A stretch of 64,000 bases of DNA from JASJBU01 sp963797085 (lineage in GTDB: Bacteria > Pseudomonadota > Gammaproteobacteria > Chromatiales > Chromatiaceae), in assembly GCA_963797085.1 (NCBI GenBank), contig CAWCOA010000018.1:248001-312000 (forward strand), written 5' to 3'. Made by a program: the position numbers and the translations under genes. The number at the start of each line of letters is the position of its first letter. Position 1 is the first letter of the stretch. The notes beneath the pieces were generated by a model, which had not been told where the DNA came from, made no database searches, and saw nothing but the letters and a program-made list of their open reading frames with translations. Shown piece after piece: positions 17,218 through 26,342 of this stretch.

Positions 17218-19450
17218 ATGAAACAGGTAAATAAAATCAATCTCCCGGAATCCTTACAGCGCATTATCGAAGCGCGCCACCACGACCCGTTTGAGGTCTT
17301 GGGGCGTCATATCGATGGCAAAATGGCGGTGTTGCGCGTTTTATTGCCCAAAGCCCGCTCAGTTGCTCCGGCAGGGACCAGCCATAGATTGCAGCGCATT
17401 GAGGGCACGGATCTTTTTCAAGGAAAATTTCCGCTTGCCGACATCCCTGAACGCTGCAGCCTCGAATGGGAAGATAAAAACGGCCAGCAGCACCAACACT
17501 ACGACCCCTATTGCTTCCCCCCCCCAATTGCCAGAGTTTGATCTGCATCTTTTCGGCGAAGGCCGGCATCGTCATGCCTATCGATTTCTCGGCGCTCACC
17601 AGCATCAGACAGATGGAGTTGCAGGATTTCTATTTGCAGTCTGGGCGCCCAATGCCGCTCGCGTATCGGTGGTGGGCGACTTCAACCAGTGGGATGGGCG
17701 TATCCACTCCATGCGGGTCAGGGGCGGCTCGGGAATCTGGGAGCTTTTTATACCAGGCCTGGAGACCGGCACACTCTATAAGTTCGAGATTCGCTCCAAC
17801 GCAGGGGACATCTCACTGCGCACGGACCCCTATGGCAACTCTTTCCAAATGCGGCCTGAAACCGCCGGTATCGCCGTCGCAGACGACAACTTTACCTGGA
17901 ATGATGAGACCTGGATAAAAGAGCGCAGAAATACTGATTGGTTAACCGCGCCCATGTCGATTTATGAAGTCCACCTTGGGTCCTGGCAGCGAGACGAAGC
18001 AGGAAACTTTCTGAATTACCGGGACATTGCGCATCGCCTCTGTGATCATGTGAAATCAACCGGATTCACCCATATCGAACTGCTGCCGATTACCGAGCAT
18101 CCCTTGGATGGCTCCTGGGGTTATCAGACCACCGGGTATTTCGCGCCCACCAGCCGTTTCGGCAGCCCGGACGACTTCCGCTACCTGGTCAATTTTCTGC
18201 ATGAAAATGGCATCGGCATACTGCTCGACTGGGTCCCGGCGCATTTTCCTAGAGATCGCCATGCACTGGCCTATTTCGATGGTTCGGCGCTCTACGAGCA
18301 TGCCGACCCGCGACGCGGAGAACATCGTGATTGGGGTACCCTGATCTTCAATTTCGGCCGCAATGAGGTGCGCACTTTCCTCATCTCCAGCGCTATCTAC
18401 TGGCTTCAAGAATTTCATCTGGATGGACTTCGGGTCGATGCAGTGGCCTCCATGCTTTACCTCGATTATTCACGGGAGCCAGGTGACTGGATACCCAACC
18501 AGTATGGCGGAAGAGAAAACCTCGAAGCGGTCGATTTCCTGCGGGAACTCAACAGCGTGACCCACGAACTGCATCCCGGCACCCTGATGATCGCCGAAGA
18601 GTCGACATCCTGGCCCCAGGTTTCCAGGCCCACCTGGCTTGGAGGGCTCGGCTTCAGCATGAAATGGAACATGGGCTGGATGCATGACACGCTCTCTTAT
18701 ATGGAGAAGGATCCGGTCTATCGCCACTATCATCACGACCTTTTGACATTCAGCGTACTCTACGCCTTCTCAGAAAACTTCGTGCTGCCCTTCTCTCATG
18801 ATGAAGTCGTACACGGCAAGGCCTCCATGATCGGCAAAATGCCCGGTGACCAGTGGCAGAAGTTCGCCAATCTACGTCTTCTCTACACCTATATGTTCAC
18901 TTACCCGGGTAAGAAAATTCTCTTTATGGGTTGTGAGTTTGCCCAGAACAAAGAGTGGAATGAGGATGAGGAACTCGAATGGCCTCTGCAGGACCTGCCT
19001 CTCCACCAGGGCATAAAAACCTTGATTACCGATCTCAATAAACTTTACCAGGAGCAGAAATCCCTGCATGAGGTCGACTTCGATGACCGGGGATTCGAGT
19101 GGATCGACTCCCATGACAGTTCTCAGTCCGTTCTCAGCTATCTACGCAAAGACACGCAGGGAAATGAGGTGGTCGTTATTATTAATTTCACCCCAGTACC
19201 GAGAGAAAATTACCGCATAGGACTCAGTCGGCCAGGCAACTATCTGGAAATCATGAACTCGGATTCCACATTCTACGGCGGCAGCAACATTGGCAATAAC
19301 GGCCTTATCACCACTGCAGCGAGCAGTTGGATGGGGCGGGACTATTCAGCTGAATTGACCCTCCCACCACTGGGTGCTGTGGTACTGAAAAGATCAACCA
19401 CAGAGAACAGCGCTGCACTTCAACCTGTTGAAGATAGGATGGAAGACTGA
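17218..19450 (+). pseudogene. glgB: 1,4-alpha-glucan branching enzyme, out of frame at a C9 run
   Basis: The product should be about 743 residues, a GH13 branching enzyme creating alpha-1,6 branches in glycogen. ATG 17218 opens a frame (MKQVNKINLPESLQRI) ending at 17541. The rest (LPEFDLHLFGEG onward) is in the next frame and continues to 19450 with the CBM48 region, DGLRVDAVASMLY (nucleophile Asp), IAEESTSWP and LPFSHDEVVHGK. The break is in a run of nine C at 17517-17525; eight C would restore YCFPPQLPEFDLHL. It may be a sequencing error, slippage-based phase variation, or a real mutation. Everything downstream is intact. Confidence 0.85.
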
Positions 19451-19456
19451 ACAGCA

Positions 19457-19493
19457 CCAGCGCCCCATCAATCCTTGATTGATGGGGCGCTGG
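19457..19493. terminator. 17-bp perfect palindrome between convergent genes
   Basis: CCAGCGCCCCATCAATC and its exact complement are separated by the loop CTT. It lies between the convergent glgB and pgi genes and probably ends both. It lacks a T-run, so the mechanism is not certain. Confidence 0.7.
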
Positions 19494-19505
19494 AAACTCT
19501 GAAAG

Positions 19506-21149
19506 CTACTGCCTATGCCGCCTGAAATAATTGATCAGGTTCGTGGTCGAAGCATCATGCTGCGCATTGTTATTCTCATCCATGAGTTCCGGGAGGATGA
19601 TACCTGCCAGTTGCTTGCCCAACTCAACGCCCCATTGGTCAAATGAGTTGATGCGCCAGATCACCCCCTGGACAAAGATCTTGTGTTCATACAAAGCAAT
19701 CAACGAGCCCAATCTTTCCGGTGTTATCTTATCGATCAACAGGGTATTGGTAGGTTTGTTTCCCGGAAAAATTTTATGTGGCAGCAGATCCACTATCTGT
19801 TCCGCCTCCATGCCGCTCTGTTCCAACTCCTCCCGGGCTTCCGCACGGGTCTTGCCTTTCATCAGCGCTTCGGTCTGAGCCAGGAAGTTAGCAATCAGCT
19901 TAAAATGGTGGTCGCCTGATTCATTGTGGCTGTTTACCGGTGCAATAAAGTCGCAGGGAATCATCTGGGTGCCTTGGTGAATCAATTGATAGAAGGCATG
20001 CTGACCATCGGTGCCTGCAGTCCCCCAGATAATTGGCCCGGTTTTGTAAGTGACCGGACGACCGAAGCGGGTCACACGCTTGCCGTTACTCTCCATATCC
20101 GCCTGTTGCAGATAATCCGGCAGGTAACTCAGATATTGATCATAGGGCAGGATGGCGTGACTCGACGCATCCGCAAAGTTTGCATACCAGATCCCAAGCA
20201 AGGCCAAGATAACCGGCATATTCTCGGAAAGGTCTGCGTGGAGAAAATGCTCATCCATCTGATGAGCGCCATCCAAAAGCTGGTAAAACTGCTGCATGCC
20301 AATGGCCAGGGCGATGGGCAGGCCGATCGCGGACCAGAGCGAGTAGCGACCACCCACCCAATCCCAGAAACCGAACATATTATCGGTATCGATGCCAAAT
20401 TCAGCGACCTTCTCCCCATGAGTAGAAACGGCAACGAAATGCCGGGCAACCGCATCCTTGTCTGTCAAACTCCGCAATAACCAGGCCCGCGCCGTTAGCG
20501 CATTGGTCAGGGTCTCCTGGGTCGTGAAAGTCTTGGAGGCGACAATAAAAAGCGTGGTTTCCGGATCGAGTGTTTTCATGGTTTCAATGATATGGGTGCC
20601 GTCCACATTCGAGACAAAGTGCACCCTTAACCCGGGATCCTGATAGTGCTTGAGGGCATCACAAACCATCAGCGGACCCAGATTAGACCCACCAATGCCA
20701 ATGTTCACGATATCTGTAATCGCCTTTCCGGTATAGCCCAGCCACTCGCCGGAGCGTACTGAGTTGACGAAACCCTCCATCTTTTGCAATACCGCATTGA
20801 CCAGCGGCATCACGTCCTCCCCATCCGCCCAGATGGGTCGATTACTCCGATTTCTCAGCGCAACATGCAACACTGCCCGATCTTCAGTGACATTCAGGCG
20901 GTCCCCCGAAAACATGCGCCGCCGCCAGCCATCCACATCTGCAACTCGGGCCAGTTCCAACAACAGATTGAGTGTTTGAGGAATAATCAGGTTTTTCGAG
21001 TAGTCCAGCAGAATGCCGCAGGCGCGCATCGACATCTGCTCGGCCCGGGATGGGTTCTCCTGAAACAGCTCTCGCATATGCAACGGCTCGATCTCGGTCC
21101 AATGCTCCTGCAGTGCGGCCCATGCGTCAGTCTGGTTTATCTCGCTCAT
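19506..21149 (-). CDS. pgi: glucose-6-phosphate isomerase
   Basis: This 547-residue cytoplasmic enzyme interconverts glucose-6-phosphate and fructose-6-phosphate, linking glycogen and glycolysis. Motifs: NIGIGGSNLGPLMV, SKTFTTQETLTN, GGRYSLWSAIGLP and the active-site segment of HNESGDHHFKLIANF. The start is taken at ATG 21149 (MSEINQTDAW); a TTG lies two codons upstream. Length fits the family. The gene is divergent from glgA and convergent with glgB. Confidence 0.95.
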   Translation of the reverse strand: MSEINQTDAWAALQEHWTEIEPLHMRELFQENPSRAEQMSMRACGILLDYSKNLIIPQTLNLLLELARVADVDGWRRRMFSGDRLNVTEDRAVLHVALRNRSNRPIWADGEDVMPLVNAVLQKMEGFVNSVRSGEWLGYTGKAITDIVNIGIGGSNLGPLMVCDALKHYQDPGLRVHFVSNVDGTHIIETMKTLDPETTLFIVASKTFTTQETLTNALTARAWLLRSLTDKDAVARHFVAVSTHGEKVAEFGIDTDNMFGFWDWVGGRYSLWSAIGLPIALAIGMQQFYQLLDGAHQMDEHFLHADLSENMPVILALLGIWYANFADASSHAILPYDQYLSYLPDYLQQADMESNGKRVTRFGRPVTYKTGPIIWGTAGTDGQHAFYQLIHQGTQMIPCDFIAPVNSHNESGDHHFKLIANFLAQTEALMKGKTRAEAREELEQSGMEAEQIVDLLPHKIFPGNKPTNTLLIDKITPERLGSLIALYEHKIFVQGVIWRINSFDQWGVELGKQLAGIILPELMDENNNAQHDASTTNLINYFRRHRQ

Positions 21150-21515
21150 ATTCAAAACTTCATGTTATTTCAGGCAACAACTGCCAGGGATTCTCCGGAG
21201 TGTGATGTTATGTAGATGTTGACTCCTGTTCAAGCTAATTGCCCGGGTTGCTTGAGATCCGTCAAGTGCCATGAAGGATATGAAGAAAGAAATTGCCCCT
21301 AATCTCTCATTATCCTATAGAATAGCCGGCTGTAATCCGGGCCGGTAAAAGCTGTGTGCAGTTATTCAGTTGTGTCTTGATACAGGACATCAAGCGCTTC
21401 GACTGCTGTTCGGAAGACAGGACATGGATTTCTGAGTTTATCTTTCGGCTCCCGGAATGCCTCCAGTTAGGGTAATCGGGATAATGGGTCAATAAAAATT
21501 TAACTGCTTGATCAT
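21150..21515. promoter_or_regulatory. pgi-glgA intergenic region with a candidate sigma70 promoter
   Basis: This 366-base region separates divergent genes. TTGCCC (21293-21298), 17 bases, then TATAGA (21316-21321) gives a plausible sigma70 promoter reading toward glgA, about 190 bases upstream of its start. No operator repeat or riboswitch is obvious. Confidence 0.35.
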
Positions 21516-22976
21516 ATGAAGATCCTTTTAAGCACCAGTGAAGCGACGCCACTGATTAAAACAGGTGGACTGGCAGATGTCGCAGGGAGCCTACCCGTCG
21601 CACTCCGTCCCCAAGGTCATGATTGCCGGCTCATCCTGCCGGCCTACCCGGAAGCTATCGAGAACAGCGAGAATCTGATAACCGCAGCCGAGCTCGAACT
21701 GCCCGGCCACAAAAAAGTCGTCCGCCTGCTGAGCGGAACAGCAGGCAAGCAGAAGATACCCATCTATCTGGTCGATGCCCCAGTGTTGTTCGATCGGCCA
21801 GGAAACCCCTATCTATCTCCGGAAGGCTTCAATTGGCCAGATAATGCGGACCGTTTCGGGCTCTTCTGCCGGGCAGTTGTACATGTCGCCATGGATAAAT
21901 GCGGGCTGGATTGGAAGCCGGACCTGGTCCATGCCAATGACTGGCAAACGGGTCTGGTTGCCCCGTTACTGCACGGTACGCCCGACCGGCCCGCCACCGT
22001 ATTTACCATTCATAACCTCGCTTATCAGGGCCTGTTTGACACACTAGCGTTTGAGCGTCTGCAACTTCCGGATGAACTCTGGGGTCTGGAAGGGCTTGAA
22101 TTCTATGGCCAGTTCTCTTTCATCAAGGGAGGCATTGCCTTTTCCGACCAGGTCAATACGGTCAGCCCGACTTATGCTGAAGAGATCAAAACCCCCACCT
22201 ACGGATATGGTCTCGAGGGGCTGTTGAATCATCGCTGCGATAATTTCTGCGGCATTCTGAACGGCATCGACTACCAGGTATGGAATCCGGAGAATGATCC
22301 GCATATCGAATCGTTTTATAGTGCTGAAGACTTCACATCCAAGTCAGCCAACAAGCTGGCCCTGCAAAATGAATTTGGACTGCCTGAAAACAAACAGATC
22401 CAGCTGTTTGGCTATATCGGCCGATTGGTTGATCAAAAGGGAGTCGACCTGATCTTGCAGGTGCTGCCGGGGATCATCGATTGCGGCGCCCAGATTGTCT
22501 TTCTCGGCTCGGGCAACGCCGACCTCGAACGCGCCCTGCACAAACTCAGTAATAAATACCATAACCGGGTGGGCGTACGCATTGGCTATGATGAAGAACT
22601 GGCGCATCGCATCGAAGCCGGTGCTGACTGTTTCCTCATGCCTTCACGATTTGAGCCTTGCGGTTTGAATCAGATGTACAGTCTACGTTACGGAACCGTA
22701 CCGATTGTCAGGAATACGGGCGGCCTGGCTGACACCGTAATCGATGTGGGCGCAGCCAGTCTTGCCAAAGGCTCCGCCACTGGTTTTATGTTCGATGAAG
22801 CTGACGGGGAAAGTCTCTGGCAGGCGGTGGAGCGGGCCATCGAATTCTACCATCGGCCAGACATCGCCTGGCAGATCCTGGCCACTACGGGCATGCAGCA
22901 GGATTTCAGCTGGGAGGCCAGCGCCAGGCAGTATGCCTCGCTTTATGAATCTGCCGTAAGGTCCTTACCGGCCTGA
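21516..22976 (+). CDS. glgA: glycogen synthase (ADP-glucose)
   Basis: This 486-residue GT5 enzyme elongates glycogen from ADP-glucose. It starts MKILLSTSEATPLIKTGGLAD; KTGGL is the ADP-glucose-binding signature. HANDWQTGLVAPLL, IGRLVDQKGVDLI and the C-terminal catalytic PSRFEPCGLNQMYSLRYG are intact. Length is normal. It is alone on the plus strand, divergent from pgi, and works with glgC and glgB in this window. Confidence 0.95.
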   Translation: MKILLSTSEATPLIKTGGLADVAGSLPVALRPQGHDCRLILPAYPEAIENSENLITAAELELPGHKKVVRLLSGTAGKQKIPIYLVDAPVLFDRPGNPYLSPEGFNWPDNADRFGLFCRAVVHVAMDKCGLDWKPDLVHANDWQTGLVAPLLHGTPDRPATVFTIHNLAYQGLFDTLAFERLQLPDELWGLEGLEFYGQFSFIKGGIAFSDQVNTVSPTYAEEIKTPTYGYGLEGLLNHRCDNFCGILNGIDYQVWNPENDPHIESFYSAEDFTSKSANKLALQNEFGLPENKQIQLFGYIGRLVDQKGVDLILQVLPGIIDCGAQIVFLGSGNADLERALHKLSNKYHNRVGVRIGYDEELAHRIEAGADCFLMPSRFEPCGLNQMYSLRYGTVPIVRNTGGLADTVIDVGAASLAKGSATGFMFDEADGESLWQAVERAIEFYHRPDIAWQILATTGMQQDFSWEASARQYASLYESAVRSLPA

Positions 22977-23025
22977 AGTTTTCATACTGCTAACAGATGC
23001 AAGTCTGAAATGATCGAGCTGCGGC

Positions 23026-23406
23026 TCAGGCCGCCTGAATAGGGATGGCGTCGCCGGTTCTGGTAACTTGATTCTGCTCATTCAAATAAACCAGTGTGGG
23101 TTTGAAGCGCGCAACTTCCTGCTCATCCAGCACGGCATACGCACAGATAATCACCCGATCTCCCGGGGCTGCCTTATGGGCGGCTGCACCATTCACAGAA
23201 ATCACCCTGGATCCCGCGTCTGCTTTAATCGCATAGGTCGTGAATCTTTCACCATTGGCGACATTGTAGATCTGGATCTGCTCATACTCACGAATACCTG
23301 CAAGTTCCAGCAGATCGCTATCAATGGCGCAGGATCCTTCGTAATCCAATTCGGAATGGGTCACGCACGCCCGATGTAATTTGCACTTAAGAACCGTCAA
23401 CTGCAT
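23026..23406 (-). CDS. panD: aspartate 1-decarboxylase precursor
   Basis: This 126-residue protein makes beta-alanine from aspartate for pantothenate. The pro-enzyme self-cleaves at Gly24-Ser25 (YEGSCAID) to form the pyruvoyl group. The active-site Lys near the start (LKCKLHRACVT) and the C-terminal CAYAVLDEQEV fit the family. It follows panC by 57 bases and ends the pan operon. Confidence 0.96.
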   Translation of the reverse strand: MQLTVLKCKLHRACVTHSELDYEGSCAIDSDLLELAGIREYEQIQIYNVANGERFTTYAIKADAGSRVISVNGAAAHKAAPGDRVIICAYAVLDEQEVARFKPTLVYLNEQNQVTRTGDAIPIQAA

Positions 23407-23463
23407 TGGAAGCAGGCCTTTCAGAAAATAGATCAGTGATTATCCTAGATCTTTAAGATCCTA

Positions 23464-24324
23464 TCAATCTAGGATTTTTCGGGTTACTTTCATGTTGTCG
23501 ATCAGCCTGGCCCGCCCCAGCCATGCCGCGCCCAGAATAACCAGTTCGTGATCACTCTTGACGGGTAAAGCAAGATCCACAGCACGGAGGATACTGAAGT
23601 AGTCTGGGCGAAATCCTGCCGCCTCTAGATCAGTAATGGCGTTCTTCTGTAAATCCAAATAATTGCTCTCGCCATTCTGAATCGCCTTAGCAGATTTTTG
23701 CAAAGTTAAGAATAAACAATTTGCTACAGTACGTTCTTCATTATTTAGATAACCATTTCTTGAGCTCATAGCCAAACCGTCCGCTTCCCTGAGGGTTGCT
23801 ACACCAATCACCTCTAGCGGCATGCAGAGGTCCGCCACCATCTGACGTATGACCATCAATTGCTGAAAGTCTTTCTCACCAAAAATAGCAAGATCCGGTT
23901 GTATCATATTGAATAATTTACAAACTACAGTCGCCACGCCAACAAAATGGCCAGGACGGCTCGCGCCACAGAGGATATCCGATAAGCCGGGCACCTCGAC
24001 TCGGGTCTGCTCCCTGTCACCTTTGGGATAGACCTCTTCAACCCCGGGGGCGAAGAGCAGATCCGCACCCACTTCCAGCAGCTTCCGCCGGTCTTCTGCA
24101 TAGGTTCTTGGATAGCTGCCAAAATCCTCTCCCGCGCCGAATTGCATGGGATTGACGAAAATGCTCACCACGCATCGATCAGCTCGCTGCCTGGCCTGCC
24201 TGACCAATTCCAGATGACCCTCGTGCAGATTGCCCATGGTTGGCACCAGCCCCAGGGTTTGGCCGGAGCCCCTCCAGCTTTTCAGCTGGGAGCGCAATTC
24301 ATCCAGCTTTACAATCTCGATCAT
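23464..24324 (-). CDS. panC: pantothenate synthetase
   Basis: This 286-residue enzyme condenses pantoate and beta-alanine using ATP. It has LVPTMGNLHEGHLELV (the HIGH-type nucleotidylyl motif as HEGH), FVNPMQFGAGEDFGSYPRT, FGEKDFQQLMV and the MSSRNGYLN (KMSKS-like) loop. Length is normal. It lies 14 bases after panB. Confidence 0.96.
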   Translation of the reverse strand: MIEIVKLDELRSQLKSWRGSGQTLGLVPTMGNLHEGHLELVRQARQRADRCVVSIFVNPMQFGAGEDFGSYPRTYAEDRRKLLEVGADLLFAPGVEEVYPKGDREQTRVEVPGLSDILCGASRPGHFVGVATVVCKLFNMIQPDLAIFGEKDFQQLMVIRQMVADLCMPLEVIGVATLREADGLAMSSRNGYLNNEERTVANCLFLTLQKSAKAIQNGESNYLDLQKNAITDLEAAGFRPDYFSILRAVDLALPVKSDHELVILGAAWLGRARLIDNMKVTRKILD

Positions 24325-24338
24325 GTTATTTAATTAAC

Positions 24339-25139
24339 TTACTGGAAACTATGTTCTTTTGCAGGAAAGACGCCTTCCCGAACTTCCTGCACAAAGGCCT
24401 CCAGCGCCTGCTGGATACCCCTACCCTCCAGCAGGAAGTTTTTCACGAATCGGGGAGGATGAGGGTTCATCCCCAGCATGTCGTAAATGACCAGGACTTG
24501 ACCATCAGTTGCCGAACCGGCGCCTATCCCGATTACGGGTATGGATACCACCTGGGTGATCTCTGCGGCCAGATTTGCCGGGACACACTCCAGCACCAGC
24601 AGATCGGCCCCGGCTTCCTGCAGATCCATGGCATCTCGTTGAATGTTATCCGCCACTGCGGTTTCGCGACCCTGCACCCGGTAGCCGCCAAGTTTATGCA
24701 CAGACTGGGGCTGCAATCCCAGATGGCCACAGACCGGAATCCCCTGGGATGACAGCTGCCTGACCGAGTCCAGCTGACTGTGGCCGCCTTCCAGCTTGAC
24801 CATGTGCGCCCCACCCTCCTTCATCAGACGCCCGGCAGATTCCAATGCGAGCAGTGGCGTGCGGTAGCTCATAAAGGGCATATCCGCCACCAACAGGGCC
24901 CGCTGACGGGCCCGGGATACATTCAAGGTGTGGTAGATCATCTCATCGACGGTTACCGGCAGGGTACTCTCATGGCCCTGCACCACCATGCCGAGGGAAT
25001 CTCCCACCAGCAACACCTCGACCCCGGCCTCCTCTATCAGCTGGGTAAAACTTGCGTCGTAACTGGTCAGGCAGCTGATTTTCTGCCCTGCCTGCTTCAT
25101 ATGCAGCAGCTGTTTGACGGTGATTTTATGATCTGGCAT
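24339..25139 (-). CDS. panB: 3-methyl-2-oxobutanoate hydroxymethyltransferase
   Basis: This 266-residue enzyme makes ketopantoate from alpha-ketoisovalerate and methylene-THF. Motifs: ISCLTSYDASFTQLIEEAGV, LLVGDSLGMVVQGH, LVADMPFMSY and GIGAGSATDGQVLVIYDMLG. The Mg2+ and substrate ligands are in place. It starts ATG at 25139, 53 bases after the dNK stop. Confidence 0.96.
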   Translation of the reverse strand: MPDHKITVKQLLHMKQAGQKISCLTSYDASFTQLIEEAGVEVLLVGDSLGMVVQGHESTLPVTVDEMIYHTLNVSRARQRALLVADMPFMSYRTPLLALESAGRLMKEGGAHMVKLEGGHSQLDSVRQLSSQGIPVCGHLGLQPQSVHKLGGYRVQGRETAVADNIQRDAMDLQEAGADLLVLECVPANLAAEITQVVSIPVIGIGAGSATDGQVLVIYDMLGMNPHPPRFVKNFLLEGRGIQQALEAFVQEVREGVFPAKEHSFQ

Positions 25140-25192
25140 CGGAGGAAATCATGATTAAATTTGAATCGGAGTGAAAGTCTAACATGCTGCGG

Positions 25193-25867
25193 TTATGTGA
25201 AGAGCAGTGGTGCTGGGTTGAGATAACGCCTTCCCGAATCCTCCATGCAGATATGTTCCAGCAAGAGTTGAAAATCCGCATCGCTTTCCACCGGGTTGAT
25301 CTCCGCTGCGTTGATGATCAGCAGCGGCGAACTGTCGTAATAGTAAAAAAATTCCGTGTAGGCCGCACACAACTGTTCTAGATAACGATGCTCTATACCG
25401 ATCTCTTCAGGCCTCGCGCGTTTCATGATGCGCTGCATCAAGACCTCAACAGGCGCCTGCAGATAGATCACCAGATCGGGGGCTGGCGCCTCCATGCTGA
25501 GGTTTTCATAGATTTGATCATACAGCTTCAGCTCCTCCAGCTGCAGATTGACCTGGGCAAACAAGCGATCTTTCTCCAGCATGAAATCCGCGACCAGACT
25601 CTGCCGAAACATATCGGCCTGCTGCAACTCAGACCATTGGCGGCTGCGCTGGAAGAGAAAAAACAGCTGTGCTGGGAAAGCGGATTGCCGCTGATTCTCA
25701 TAAAAGCTCTGTAAAAAGGGGTTGTCTTCGGCCTCCTCAAGAAGAGTTTCAGCCTGCAGATGAGTAGCCAGGCGCCGCACCAGACTGGTTTTGCCGACCC
25801 CAATGGGGCCTTCCACCACAATAAAACGCTGTTTATGATCTATTTCAGGGAAGCCGCCGAACGCCAT
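25193..25867 (-). CDS. deoxynucleoside kinase family protein
   Basis: The 224-residue protein has a P-loop GPIGVGKTSLVRRLA at the N-terminus, a DR-type substrate pocket (EKDRLFAQVNL) and a C-terminal lid with RARPEEIGIEHRYLEQL. It belongs to the dNK/thymidylate-kinase-like family and phosphorylates deoxynucleosides; which one is not clear. This gene commonly sits between folK and panB in gammaproteobacteria. It overlaps folK by 23 bases. Confidence 0.85.
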   Translation of the reverse strand: MAFGGFPEIDHKQRFIVVEGPIGVGKTSLVRRLATHLQAETLLEEAEDNPFLQSFYENQRQSAFPAQLFFLFQRSRQWSELQQADMFRQSLVADFMLEKDRLFAQVNLQLEELKLYDQIYENLSMEAPAPDLVIYLQAPVEVLMQRIMKRARPEEIGIEHRYLEQLCAAYTEFFYYYDSSPLLIINAAEINPVESDADFQLLLEHICMEDSGRRYLNPAPLLFT

Positions 25868-26342
25868 CCACGTCTACCTTATCAAGCAATTCTCCCAGCA
25901 CACCCAGACCGGGAATAACCAGCTCCAGAGGCGCAATCTCCGCCAGCGGAACGAGCACGAATGCTCTGTTCGCGATTTGCGGATGGGGGATCAACAATCT
26001 GGACGTGGCGATCCGCTGCCCATCAAACAACAGCAGATCGAGATCCAGGGTTCTGGGGCCCCACCGCTCGCCAGTTCGCGTTCGCTGGTGGCCCTGCTCC
26101 AGTTTCTGGCATTCATCCAGCAGTGACTCAGCTGCCAGCCCCGTACTCAACATGGCCACGGCATTGATGAAATCCGCTTGGTTCTGAGGGCCGACTGGCT
26201 GAGTTTGATAGAGTGATGAATGCTGCAAGCACTGGGTATCTGGCAACTCAGCCAATTCATGCAACGCCTGGTTGATCTGCTCTATGGGTCTTTCCAGATT
26301 GCTGCCCAGACCGATATAGACGGTCACCCATACTTCACTCAT
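25845..26342 (-). CDS. folK: 2-amino-4-hydroxy-6-hydroxymethyldihydropteridine pyrophosphokinase
   Basis: This 165-residue enzyme transfers pyrophosphate from ATP to the pterin in folate synthesis. YIGLGSNLERP at the N-terminus and RWGPRTLDLDLLLFD, IPHPQIANRAFVLVPL toward the middle are diagnostic. It overlaps pcnB by 8 bases and the next gene by 23 bases, showing a tight operon. Confidence 0.94.
   Translation of the reverse strand: MSEVWVTVYIGLGSNLERPIEQINQALHELAELPDTQCLQHSSLYQTQPVGPQNQADFINAVAMLSTGLAAESLLDECQKLEQGHQRTRTGERWGPRTLDLDLLLFDGQRIATSRLLIPHPQIANRAFVLVPLAEIAPLELVIPGLGVLGELLDKVDVDGVRRLP

Noticed and set aside
19926..20480. A 184-codon plus-strand reading frame
   Set aside because: It is antisense to pgi and shows no domain or ribosome binding site.
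21310..21552. An 80-codon minus-strand frame over the glgA start
   Set aside because: It overlaps the glgA start and the promoter region and has no similarity to any family I know.
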